Positions 37,869 through 48,043 of a stretch of 64,000 nt of DNA are shown here, piece after piece (the stretch's first letter is position 1; each line of letters starts with the position of its first letter). The DNA is taken from contig CAMTDV010000013.1 of NCBI GenBank assembly GCA_947069175.1, forward strand, positions 53,326,610-53,390,609. The letters run 5' to 3'. The notes beneath the pieces are model-generated. The model was given only the letters and a program-made list of their open reading frames with translations. It had not been told where the DNA came from and ran no database searches. This stretch comes from Scalesia atractyloides (taxonomy: Eukaryota > Streptophyta > Magnoliopsida > Asterales > Asteraceae). Made by a program: the position numbers and the translations under genes.

Positions 37869-38299
37869 TGTTGGTGCAGAATGTCTATAGCCTATGTCTT
37901 AGGGGTATGTCGTATATGTAACAGGGCTTAAATGTTAGATTATATGCGTTTTGTATGTTAGTGGGCCACTTCATACAAAGTGTTGCTCACCTCGTACGAA
38001 GTGATACAATGCCACTTCGTACGCAGTGCACTTCGTACGAAGTAGCAGAACACCCTTGTGCGAAGTTGTCATATCTATAAATAGTTGTGCAAGGGTGTTG
38101 AGTTCTTAGTTGTTTTTCTGATTTTAAGGTGAATCCCTGTCAGTTTTATCTCTGTTTGTACACGTTGATCAAGATTAATGAAATAGAGGCATTGAAACAG
38201 TAGATCTTATCATTGTCAACTAGTTAATTATGAATTTCGCGCATGTTAATTAGCTCAAATCGTGTCCTGTGCTTTCGGAGGAGAGTCGATCCTCCCATA
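37869..38299 (+). mobile_element. Copia 3' LTR
   Basis: It starts TGTTGGTGCAGAATG and ends CCTCCCATA (final CA changed to TA). It contains a palindrome cluster at 37966-38045, with CACTTCGTACGAAGTA at 38029-38044, and TATAAATAG at 38076-38084. It differs from the 5' LTR at many positions, consistent with age. Confidence 0.88.
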
Positions 38300-38371
38300 G
38301 ATTGGTTTTTTTAATTCGTTCTCACGGTTCTCCCAATATTTAGCGTTCTTAAGATAACTCTCCCCTATATA

Positions 38372-38716
38372 GGATCAAGATCATGAGAAAACTTTACCGA
38401 GTTATGGGAACTTAGAGAACTTGGACTTCCCGTGCGAGTTTTACCCCAATTTTTTCACACCCTTAGATTAAAATGTTAGAAGGACTGCCGTAAAAAAAAT
38501 TTCAAACCGGTGTTTTTCGGCCCCTTACAACAGCTGTAAAAAACTGATGACATAAGCATGACATCGCTTTTTACAGCATTTACGGCTGCCGTAAATAAAA
38601 AAAACTAGTTTTTTTTGGAAATGTTAATTTTTTTAGGATTTTTGGTAAAAAAAATTGGAAAAACTTTTCGTAAGGCCGAGTTGTCACCACTCGTATAAAT
38701 TTTTATTTTACCATAA

Positions 38717-38760
<44 letters not shown>
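38372..38760. other. Repeat-terminus-like sequence and (AT)n tract
   Basis: GGATCAAGATCATGAGAAAAC next to CTATATA resembles the terminal phrases of small elements in this window. A self-complementary stretch GCTGTAAAAA..TTTTTACAGC occurs near 38530-38577. An (AT)n tract fills 38719-38758. No gene is present. Confidence 0.4.
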
Positions 38761-38762
<2 letters not shown>

Positions 38763-41500
38763 GAGTTCAGGAGAAAACGCCCTAAAATGTGAAAACAGTG
38801 AGAACGGATTTGGAGGTGACACATGTCTATGACGCTAAATAATAGGAGAGGGTACAATTGTCATTCCACGTTTATTGCGTCCTTTTATTTATTTTTGAAA
38901 CAAAACTCCAAAATTATCGTGTTAGCTGTTACCTCCTTTGCAAGTTTCCGAGATCTATGGTGTTTAATATGGATTGCGAGTTACATAATTAACTGTTAGA
39001 TTTTTGTTTGATCATATTATATAAAATTGGTGGCGTTTTTATTTTTGGTGTTTTTTTCTTGGAGAAAATATGTAAAAGCAATGGCGTTTTGATTGTTATA
39101 TATCCTATAATGACGTTTAATTTGGTATTAATAAAAATTAAAACTAGCAATGGCGTTTATTTTCTTTCTTTTATTCATGTTTTGATATGTTAATTGGTGT
39201 TTCAATTTCGACGACATAAAAGTGATGGCGTTTTATTATTTTTTTTGTCGAGCTAAGCATGTAAATGCTATGGCGTTTTTGCTTTTTTCATGTGCTTATG
39301 TTTGTATTTAAATCTTATATATTAAACTTGGTATTTATGATGCAATCCAAACAACTGGTTAAGGAATGTATATTATCAATGATTAATGGTTTTTAATGGT
39401 GTTTCAATCAAAACAACTCGTTAAAGATGTTTTGATGTGTTTAATGGCATTTCATTCCAAATAACTCGTTATCTAATAACGATTTTTGATGTGTGTAATG
39501 GCATTTTAATCCAAACAACTCTTTAAGGAATGGCGTCAAACGTCAACTCTTTTTGAAATGTTATTGATTTAACAAATGACATTTTCATTTTTATGGTGTT
39601 TCCATTTATATATAAAACTTATTTAATTTCTTCTTATTTATTGATTATCAACAATTAATGGCGTATATATCATCTTAGATTAAATGATTATGTTGAATTT
39701 ATTTTATGCATGGCGTGTATTTTTCCAGTGTCAAGGTTATTAATCAGTTCATTATAGTTCATGACGTTTTTTCTTGTTGTTTCAGAAGAGAGGGAATGAA
39801 ATGATTTTCCCAAAAACTGGTTCTACATTCAAGATTTCCATTGTTAGAGACGATCTAAAACCAAAGTCAGGAATGATTTTCGAAAGCGTTGATGATTGTT
39901 ATTCTTTGTATCTTAAGTATGCGATGACTAGGAGTTTTGGTGTAAGGAAAGGGACTGAAAAGATAAACATGAAAGGAGAAAAGCATATAAAGTATTATAT
40001 GTGTACGAGATCTGGAAATTACAAGAATAAGAAGGTTGATACATTGGACCCTAATAAAAAAGAAAGGAATATGCGGTCTTATTTTTCACAGAGGACTGGT
40101 TGTAGAACACAAATACGCGTAGAGTTTGAGTCTGAATTATGGAAGGTCTATAAGTTTGTTGATGAGCACAACCACGATTTGGTTGAGCAGTCTAATAAGT
40201 ATTTTCTATCATCAGCACGACATCTCACTCAGCTTCAGAAATATATTATAAATAGTATGGCTAAGTTGAATATTGATTCGGTTAAGGCATTTAATGTCAT
40301 GAACCATATATGCACACCATTTTTTTTAATGAAAATCACCTAATAGCCTGGATTGGTGCAGTATAACAACATAAATGCATGGCCTATTTGTAAGTGACAC
40401 TGAATAAATGATAAACATATTGTGTGTGCGCACCCACGAAGGTGTGTATATATATTATTATATATTAAGAAACGGGATCAGGAGAAAACAATTATAAGTG
40501 TGAAAACGGTGAGAACGGATCCTAGTCGAACACGTTGTCGGGGGCGCTAAATGATATGTAGGGCACGATTGTCATTGTCCAAGTCCGCTTAATAGATGGC
40601 ATTATAATTCATTTTAAACAAAAGTCCATCAGATATTGCGTGTTGTTATTTATTCTTGTTTCAGTGGCGTTTTATTATCAATTTTTTTTCAAAGCAATAT
40701 TTATGAAAAATGTCGTTATGTCCTTCAACCTATAATCAATATTCGGTGTTTTCATTATTTAGAACTTATAAATGGCGTTTTACACTTTGTTTCGCATATC
40801 TAATTAGTTGTTAATTGTAAAAGTCAATTCTTACTATTTGTTAACTATTCAAGTTGTGGCGTTTCATTAACATGTTTTAGGAAAACAGTAAATCAGTTAT
40901 TGTTATTGTTTATTATTTAAGAATGGCTTTATCATTATGGCGTTTTATTAGTTACTACTATTTGTTAATTATTTGAATTATGGCGTTTTCATCAAAATGT
41001 TTTAGGGTTATAGTAAATCTGTTATTCTTATTGTTTATCATTCAACCAATGGTTTGTTAATTATAGCGTTTTAATAAGAAACAAGTAGATTCAATATCTA
41101 AACCAAACATATTAGTACTAGTTAAATTATATATGTTGTTTAATAAGAAATCCTAAATGATACATGACGTTTTAATAACAGAAATTATATATGTAATATG
41201 GTGTTCTCATACAACCAAACAATATTATACAAACGATACATTTTTTGGCGTTTAGAAGCAAACTATCAAAAGTATATTTACATGATATATGTAATTTTAC
41301 AAACAAACATCATAAAAAGTAACTATACGTACCATGTTTTGTTGTTGCCTTCTTTCGTTGCTTGATGGTTATTTGGCGTTTTGGAGCAGGCAACTCCCTG
41401 GATTCCTCATCTATAGAAACTGCAATTAATGATATAATTAAAACGCCAAAAACATCATTAAACTAGTATAATATAAATCGAAGTTAACTCACTATGTTTT
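38761..41500. repeat. Two related repeat units with an ATGGCGTTTT motif field
   Basis: Two similar starts follow (AT)-rich sequence: at 38761 (CGAGTTCAGGAGAAAAC, then GTGAAAACAGTGAGAACGGAT) and at about 40471 (ACGGGATCAGGAGAAAACA, then GTGAAAACGGTGAGAACGGAT). Each continues with a shared CGCTAAAT..ATTGTCATT block. Each is followed by scattered TGGCGTTT motifs: 39031, 39082, 39151, 39227, 39271 in the first; 40666, 40773, 40857, 40939, 40982, 41246, 41374 in the second; one inverted at 41441. Variants (TGGTGTTT, TGGCATTT, TGACGTTT) fill the gaps. The element type is unknown; the starts resemble Helitron-like ends. Confidence 0.6.
39786..40343 (+). pseudogene. FAR1 DNA-binding-domain exon, truncated
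   Basis: A TTGTTTCAG acceptor-like site precedes the frame. It encodes MIFESVDDCYSLYLKYAM, SFGVRKGTEK, YYMCTRSG, RTGCRTQIRVEFES and VYKFVDEHNHDLVEQ. This is the FAR1/FHY3-type zinc-binding domain (WRKY-GCM1 fold), with Cys, Cys and the HNH histidines in place. FAR1-family proteins derive from MULE transposases and continue with a transposase and a SWIM finger. Here the frame stops soon after the DNA-binding domain (SMAKLNIDSVKAF, then an AT-rich end), so the transposase part is missing. It may be a captured exon inside the surrounding repeat element, or a short FAR1-like gene whose other exons are not readable. Confidence 0.65.
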
Positions 41501-41535
41501 TTGCCTCTGGATCTTGTTTGGTTGTTCGACGCCAT
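41333..41535 (-). CDS. Possible two-exon 5' gene fragment
   Basis: On the minus strand an ATG at 41535 opens MASNNQTRSRGKKH. It reaches a GTGAGT donor at 41492-41487, and after an ATTGCAG acceptor at 41420 continues as SIDEESRELPAPKRQITIKQ to a GTACGT donor at 41332. Both junctions keep the frame. The peptide is short, basic and not recognised, and no further exon was found. It lies at the edge of the motif field and may belong to the same element. Confidence 0.3.
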
Positions 41536-42495
41536 AATATTGTTAGTTCGCATTTTCTAGGGTTTTCGCGTTTTTGTTGGAATTGGGGGGGTTTCTCTTG
41601 GAAGTATAAATGTTTCGGTCCAATTTTTTATGGGTTATGTAGATACACATTTACCTTTTTGCGTCCACATTCGAAAGTTGATTTTATTTACGAAAACGTC
41701 ACCGTGCCAATCTTATCTATCGATTATATTGATCAAACGGATAAGAGGTGTTCTCATTGTTTTCACACTTATAGACGTTTTTTTCTAAATACTGACTGTA
41801 TATATTAAACATTAATTAGAATCACATATGATACATGCCGATCAAACCATGTACATATATTCTATAAAAATTTGTTTCTCGTCCACCCCTACAAGGTACA
41901 ATACATATTTGACTTTTCAAATATGTATATTACTTAATAACCATCTAAATAAACATTAATAATTTAGAATTTTGTCAATTTCAAATGATTCCATCTTCCC
42001 AAAAAAAAGTTGCATATAACTTTAGTTAAAGTCCTTTCTAATAATGGTTTTAAATATTTTTTACGTGCGGCGAAATTTCAGAGTGCTTATTTGTTCACAC
42101 ACATATATATATATATACACACACGTATTATTTAAAGGAAATTTCTACATGCAGAAATGTTTATAAAATCATGTAATTTAGATGTCTACAAGGGCGTAGC
42201 TTAGTGGGGAAGGGGGCGTCCGACCTTCCGAATTTTTCGCTCGGTAGTGTCTTGTATGTAGTTTTCGTATAGAAATTTTTAGGTATATACGTTTTTGATC
42301 ACCCGATTTTATAATTTTTAAGGTATAATTTAGATTCGATGACTTCCGACCCCTGATGTCTAGATGTGGAAGAAGAAAGAAACCACCAAACGCAAATATA
42401 TTAAAAAAATAAGGCTTGTTGGTGAAAGTTGAAAAACCGAAATTCATAAAACTAACTGAGATTTAGCACAAGAACAAAGAGCAGGAATAGGAGAT
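41536..42495. other. Non-coding stretch downstream of the LBD gene
   Basis: No supported gene is seen. A plus-strand frame at 41494-41808 overlaps the minus-strand exon candidate and has no recognised domain. An (AT)n and AC-rich patch lies at 42100-42125. The part nearest 42495 should hold the LBD 3' UTR. Confidence 0.35.
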
Positions 42496-43728
42496 TTATG
42501 TCCAAAGAGACTCTCTTTTCATAGGATCCTGGATTACATTATTGCTAGAAGAAGTGTAGCTCAGGAACTGAGGCATCTGGTCCGCGAAATCACCAGTATT
42601 ATTGCCCGATAACAGCAATGATTTCACGTCCCAATCCACCATTGATGGATGAGTAGTTGCAGGCAACTGATCAGGCCCTTGATGCATCTGAATGCATAGG
42701 ATCTCAGCTTGTGCCACTGCAAGCTGCATTTGTAACTGGGACACCTGGTTTTGCAAGTAGGAAATTGCACCCACACATCCGTAAACAGGATCTCTCATTC
42801 TAGCATTCGCTTCGTACACCAGACTGCTAACCGCATCCGCTCGTTGGTGGACCGGGAGCTCCTATATATGCCATAAACATTATGTTAATCAGCAGTTAGC
42901 TCATATATATATATAGAATGTAATGTGTATATAATTTTTGTTCTTGAATGAAACCTTTTCATATGTCCTTTTAGATCAACAAAAAGATTTCTTGAAAACC
43001 CTAATACTATTTTATGCCATGAATTGCTCGTTAGAGGTTTATACAAGCCAAACTGCTCATTAGTACGATATTAACTCACTAAAAGTTTGAGTCCAACTTA
43101 AATGAGCTCGAGTCTAAGAATAATTTATCTAACAAAGCATGAGCCTGAGCTTAACTACTTAGCGAGCTCTAGTAGGCTCGTGTGCCTAAATGAGTTTATT
43201 ATTTTTGTAATTTTATCATAATATATATAATATAATATTATGATAAAAATAAATTAATAATGTATATTGCAAATATAAATATCTATATAAAAATAAATAT
43301 GCCTTTCAAAAAAATATAAAAACAATTATAAACGTATATAAACTAATTATAAAATAATAAATACACCGAACTCTCTAACTTAAAAAACTGCTCACGAATT
43401 AAGCTCGAGCTTTTTAGATAGAACTTAAAATGAAATGAGCTTGAGCTCTCACAAGTTAATAGGCGAGTTTGGACTCAGCTCGTTCACACAGTTTTCGCTC
43501 ATGACATGCTGAAATGAACTGGAACCAGTTCAAAATATTTATATAGCTAGAGAGAGAGAGGGAAAAAACCTGCAACATCTTGCTGACATTGCTAGCACCA
43601 AAGACCTTATGAACAATTGCAAACTTATGAGGATCATCAGGAGGGAAATAAGGAGCAAAGATGCAGTCTTTCGCACACCGACGCCTCAACAACTTGCAGG
43701 ACGCACATGGTGAGCTTCCCGATCCCAT
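42496..43728 (-). CDS. LBD12-like: LOB-domain (LBD/AS2-like) transcription factor, two exons
   Basis: Exon 1 is 43728-43570 (53 codons) and exon 2 is 42861-42496 (121 codons plus stop). The intron has GT (TTGCAG/GTTTTTT) and AG (TATATAG/GAGCTCC) ends, giving 174 residues, a normal LBD length. Exon 1 holds the zinc-finger-like CX2CX6CX3C motif (CASCKLLRRRCAKDC, residues 8-22) and the GAS block through FGASNVSKMLQ. Exon 2 opens ELPVHQRADAVSSLVYEANA, then DPVYGCVGAI and a leucine-zipper-like coil (LQNQVSQLQMQLAVAQAEIL). The intron position after KMLQ is the conserved one in class I LBD genes. LBD proteins are plant-specific nuclear DNA-binding factors acting at organ boundaries and in vascular development. 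The C-terminal ESLWT ending and coil sequence resemble LBD12 from memory. All key residues are intact and no stop interrupts it. Confidence 0.93.
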
Positions 43729-43886
43729 TTCTTAACTTTGGGGCAAATAAACCTCTGGAAAACTAAATCAATAAGCTTTGAAACTAGGGTGCAAGATGAT
43801 GACGAAAAAGAAGAAGAAAAAAAAAATAAAAGTAGAATAAAGTATAAAGGGTGTAGTTTGGAAGAAAATAAGCATTACAACTACCC

Positions 43887-43894
43887 TATTTATA
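43887..43894 (-). promoter_or_regulatory. TATA box of the LBD gene
   Basis: The minus strand reads TATAAATA here, about 160 bases upstream of the ATG at 43728. The intervening leader is pyrimidine-rich on the coding strand (the plus strand reads GAAGAAGAAAAAAAAAATAAAAG), typical of a plant 5' UTR. Confidence 0.55.
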
Positions 43895-45462
43895 AAGCCA
43901 TAGTTTGTAGAATAATTTAAAATGTCTATCAAATAATTATAATATTCCATTTTTCCTTAAACAGGCTAAGAATTTACGTGTACACTTAGTTTAATAAATT
44001 AAAGTATTAAAAAATTAGATATTTTCAAATCGCCCCATATATATAAAGATACATGTGTACTGTATACATGTATGTGTAACAAATCGACATATAAACACAT
44101 GCATGTATGTATGTAAATGATTTTTTTTAATTATATACTATATATGTAATAATTTTTTCTTACTTTATTTTTGAATTTGTATGATCTAAAACTTGTTCAT
44201 TGATGTCACATAGGTTTTTACATGCATTTTTTTATAAAAAGATATGACTTACTAGTTTTAAGTAGTTACAAAACACAAGCAAGCACCCTTTTCTTTATTA
44301 TATCTTCGTCAACGCACACCATCCATCCTTTCTCTCTCTCCTTTTCTTCTTTGAGGTACACCTGTTTTTCTTCTGTATGTGTATTCCAATTCGGAGGGTG
44401 TTTGCAAAACGTTATGATTTTGCTTTTGGTTTGGGTTCCGGTCTCATGTTTAACCTCATTTTTTTTATTTGGGTTGTGTTAAAAGTAGTGGGTGATTTAC
44501 TAATTTATTATGTAGTTATCATATGTTCTATATATATAATAGTAAAACAATCTCTGCAATCTATATATAATAGTAAAACGATTTCTACAATATGAGAAGA
44601 TATAACATAATTTTACTAACTTGTATAACTTATCCCACTAGATCTAGAATTAGTCTAGAGTAATATAGAGTTGTGTAGAATTTCAATATGGTATCAAAAC
44701 TAGCTTACAAATTGTCGAAGAATGAGATATCAAAAATACGGCACAAAGTTTTTCTTAAAAAGGATCATTCTAGTGTCAAAGTTTTAGTGGAGGCACAATT
44801 GTAAAGGGCATATCTCCTTCTTAGGGGTTGTTAGACTATATAATATGGTAGGGCATAAAAAAGAACGTTAAGCAATATATATCAGTTATGGTAGAGATTG
44901 TTATGAGTTATTGTTTATCATTATCAAAAATATTGGTAGTAATATAACTATAAACCTTAACTAAAATATTTTTTCTAATAACAATGACATTAAGTTTAAA
45001 TCATGAACAAAAGAAGAAAGTTGGTAGTTGTTGTTTGGTTGGATACAAAACCAGAAGAAAAGGCCATAAGGGTGTACGGGGTGGGTGTGGGAAGGAGGTG
45101 GTGAACGAGTTTACCGCAGGGTAACATCGGCGCCGACCCCCAAGTCACCGCCATGTTTGAATGTAAGCGGTGATTAATCATTGCACCTCCATTTGACCGT
45201 TGTTTCCCATTTTCGAACGTTGGAGGATTATAAACGACATTATAACCTTTGATTTCAATAGAAAAAATTGTATTCTATTTAAACTCATACATCTCATTTT
45301 TATCTCAGAACTCAAATCTACAAATTACAAACCTCTCATACACCATGGAAAAACAAACCAAGGGTGATGCCAAGAAAAAAGGTTCAGGATCCGGTTTTGA
45401 AGCCGAGGGGACACAGCTCGCAAACTAGGCGAGACGTTTGAGTGGTCCAAGTGCACCATTTC
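43895..45462. other. Upstream region without a supported gene
   Basis: AT-rich sequence. A short duplication (ATCTATATATAATAGTAAAAC-type) occurs at 44530-44585. At 45344 an ATG opens a 27-codon frame (MEKQTKGDAKKKGSGSGFEA) after a plausible leader and TATTTAAAC-type sequence. It ends before the LTR at 45463 and could be the start of a gene cut by that insertion. No domain is recognisable. Confidence 0.35.
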
Positions 45463-46720
45463 TGTAACGCCTCATATTTTTGTATTCCTATTTTTAGAAA
45501 GTTCGTATTTGCATTCTATTTTTAGAAACCTTACAATCGTATTCCATCTCCGTTATCACAATTTGAGCGTTAACCATAATGGAAATTCATTTTATACATG
45601 TACGTGTTACATTTCATATTTGTATTATATATAATATTTAAATCCGTGTTTATACGCAAACCGAGACTTAAAATACAATTTGGATACCTAAAAACAAGTT
45701 AAAATACAAGAAACGGCATAACATAACATAGTTACAAAGTGCATGGACTAAAAATGAGCAAAACCAAAACCTTTTCCACCTCCCTCCTACTCCAATCACC
45801 TTCCACCATTTTTAGCCATTCAGATTTCACCATTTTTCCACCTCATTTCTCCTTCAATCACCTTCCACCTTCATTAATTCACAAACCTTAATCCCCACTT
45901 ATAAATACAAGCCTCCATACACTCCTAAACACACTCCAAACACTCAAATCACTCTCAAATATTCTTAGTTACTCTCTAATTTCCAAAACTTGGCAGATAG
46001 TTGCAACCATTTTAAGTGAGTTTTAGCTCACTTTTCTTCTTGTTTTCTTACGTTTTCTTCTTTCTTTCTACTTGAATAATCTCTAGAAAGGTTTTCACAA
46101 GCTTCCTTTGGCAAACTAAGGTGAAACCTCACCACATTTGAGGTCCAAAGTAGGATTAAAATTTTGCTTTCATTTATACTTTTGTATCTTGCTTTTCTTG
46201 ATTAAAACTTGTTTGAATCTTATGGCTACTCGTTCTAAAACCTATCTAAGGTTATGAGACTTGTTAGAAATATAATCTTATGAGTTTAAGAGGTGCAAAC
46301 ACCTCTAAACTTTCTATTTTTTCAAGGGTTTATGCAACCCACAAGTGATGAAACCATCCGAGCTTGCCATGAAGTTGATGGCAAGACTTGTGTTTTGGTA
46401 TAGGTGTGAATACTTGGAAGCCTTGGCTATCCTACCTACATTCCACCACCTCACTTGATGTTTTACAATTGCTATCCCAAGTGGTTTACTAGCTTGAAAA
46501 TGACATAACCTCATCAAGCCTCCGACACTTAGTTAACTCTTTCTATGTCGGTGCCCGCTCACCCGGGTTAATGGTTACTTGGCTACTTGGTATAGTAATT
46601 ATGGTACATTTATTTTCATTCATGACCATCCGAATCATCCTTGTGAATATTTGTGTATTGGTGAATCTTACAATGAGATTAAAGGATGGTTATCCTCCTA
46701 TCTCCATGCATGACATATAT
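45463..46720 (+). mobile_element. 5' part of a TGTAACG-family LTR, interrupted
   Basis: It starts TGTAACGCCTCATATTTTTG and matches, on the plus strand, the 5' part of the minus-strand solo LTR 19950-22058. It ends abruptly where the outer tRNA-like Ty3 element starts (46721). In the other copy the sequence continues past the equivalent of GGATGG..TCCTCC..GCATGAC. The missing 3' part must therefore lie beyond the right edge of the window. Confidence 0.7.
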
Positions 46721-46958
46721 TGTAACATTTGTGTAAACGGGTCTCAAAAACCCGCTCAGTTTGAAAATTCAAGTATTTTAATGTTTTGAAATACATTTAT
46801 TAGTATTTACCAATCTATTTTCATAATCTTTATTAGTAAACAAAACGCATATTTAAATAATATTCACTAATAGATAAATAAATTAAATCATTATATAGTA
46901 AAATAATAATAATAATAATAATAAAATAAAATAAGTTAATAAAAAAAAATATATATAA

Positions 46959-47025
46959 GAGTAACCGGGAATCGAACCCGGGTCACTCATATGGAAAACA
47001 CATCAAAACACCGCTACACCACACA
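46959..47025 (-). other. tRNA-Gly-like sequence, antisense in outer LTR
   Basis: On the minus strand, box A TGGTGTAGCGG and box B GGTTCGATTCC both fit consensus. The T-arm CCGGG-TTCGATT-CCCGG is perfect. A T-run terminator (A9 on plus at 46941-46949) follows. The short length and CCCGGGTTCGATTCCCGG recall plant tRNA-Gly. Confidence 0.6.
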
Positions 47026-47628
47026 CACATATTGTGTAGTTTAGGAATCAATTAATACATATAGTGAATACGCGGTCACCTGCAAATTAAAAATCAGCAA
47101 GACAATAACCGCCCCACTGATTCAGCAATTAACCTCTAATCATCAGTTTTGATTCTCCATTTGAGCAAAAATAACCGCCAATCAACATCCAAACTTCAAT
47201 CAAACTCAATTAAGATCAAGCCCTTATGTTAATCATCACACTTAATTTCCATTTCAAAATTGAAAGCAAATCTCGATCCAAGAAGCCTATAAATGCCGGT
47301 GACCCACATCTTTGTATCTCGCTCATACTCTCAAAATCACTCTAAACACTCAAAGCAATCCTCTGTGTTCGAAAAAAACGCTTCGTTGGAACTGGGTGTT
47401 GTCGCCGGAAACATCGCCGGAGAAATCAGGACACTTTCGCGTTGGTACAATCTATCTCTAAACTTCTTCTTCTTCGTCTATATGATCTGATTTAATCATG
47501 GTAACTCATTAGCAAGTTCAAATGAAAAGTCGTTTGAATTAACAGTCGGGTTAAATGTTGGGTTCTTGTTATGAAGAAGATGAAGTTTAAGATGTTTATT
47601 AATGTAATTAAAATAGGGTATTAAACCG

Positions 47629-48043
47629 GGTTAGACACACAGTCCAGTGGTGGACTGTATGCAACACTAACAAACACGTTCCGGGTTCGAGCCTCTCCTG
47701 TCACCGACTTCCTGAAATAAAATCTTTTTTTTTCTAAACCAAATCATATCGTCTTACAGTAAGATATTATGTACAATATAATTTCTGTCATTAGCGGGTT
47801 ATACAACCAGCCCAGTTGGTAGGGCTGGGTGCATTACAAAGTGCTGGTCGAGGGTTCGAGTCTAGTTGTACGCATCGGATCGGCCATTTCAAAATCTTTT
47901 TAAATTAAGTGATTTCTGAATTATTCTAATAAGTGTATAAAAGTAATTAAAATCATGTTCCTTATGGGTTAGACACGTAGTTCAGTTGGTAGAGTTGCGT
48001 GCACGTAAACGGGAGGTCTTAAGTTCGATACACGCACGCTGCC
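47629..48043 (+). other. Three tandem tRNA-like modules in outer LTR
   Basis: Modules at 47629-47700, 47795-47874 and 47966-48043. The hairpins are CACAGTCCAGTGGTGGACTGTA, CCAGCCC-AGTTGGTA-GGGCTGG and CACGTAGTTC-AGTTGGTA-GAGTTGCGTG. In the last, C-to-T changes on both strands of the stem keep pairing through G-T wobbles. B-box motifs are GGGTTCGAGCC, GGGTTCGAGTC and AAGTTCGATAC. Compared with other copies, the middle module has a different stem that is still fully paired. Confidence 0.75.

Larger units (their letters stand above)
25116..38299 (+). mobile_element. Ty1/copia retrotransposon, SIRE/Maximus-like, degenerate
   Basis: The element has two LTRs (25116-25539 and 37869-38299), a degenerate PBS, a polypurine tract, broken gag and pol in copia order (PR, IN, RT, RNase H) and a further region of ORFs between pol and the 3' LTR. 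Flanks GGTTG (25111-25115) and GATTG (38300-38304) are a 5-bp duplication with one mismatch. The empty-site sequence in the opposite arm of the surrounding inverted repeat reads as GATTG. LTR divergence and many stops indicate an old insertion. The extra downstream ORF and coiled-coil gag point to the SIRE/Maximus lineage. Confidence 0.88.
24404..38371. mobile_element. Long inverted-repeat (foldback-like) element split by a copia insertion
   Basis: The left arm starts TATAGGAGAGGGTTATCTTGAG and contains GCGAGAACCGTGAGAACGAAT, then ACACATGTGTAAATTTTCAA. The right arm is its inverse: 24823-25115 continues at 38300-38371, ending TTAAGATAACTCTCCCCTATA. Arms are roughly 350 bp. A second copy of the terminal phrase (GAGAACCCTAAATATTGTGAGAACCGTGAGAACG) lies between the arms at 24775-24810. 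The copia element interrupts the right arm. The superfamily is uncertain (foldback MITE, or two Helitron-like ends in inverted orientation). Confidence 0.6.

Noticed and set aside
38719..38758. (AT)n tracts here and at 22984 and 24091 as functional sites
   Set aside because: Ordinary microsatellites, common insertion targets; nothing more can be claimed.
42178..42447. 89-codon minus-strand frame downstream of LBD
   Set aside because: No domain, and it lies in the expected 3' UTR or beyond; no support as a gene.
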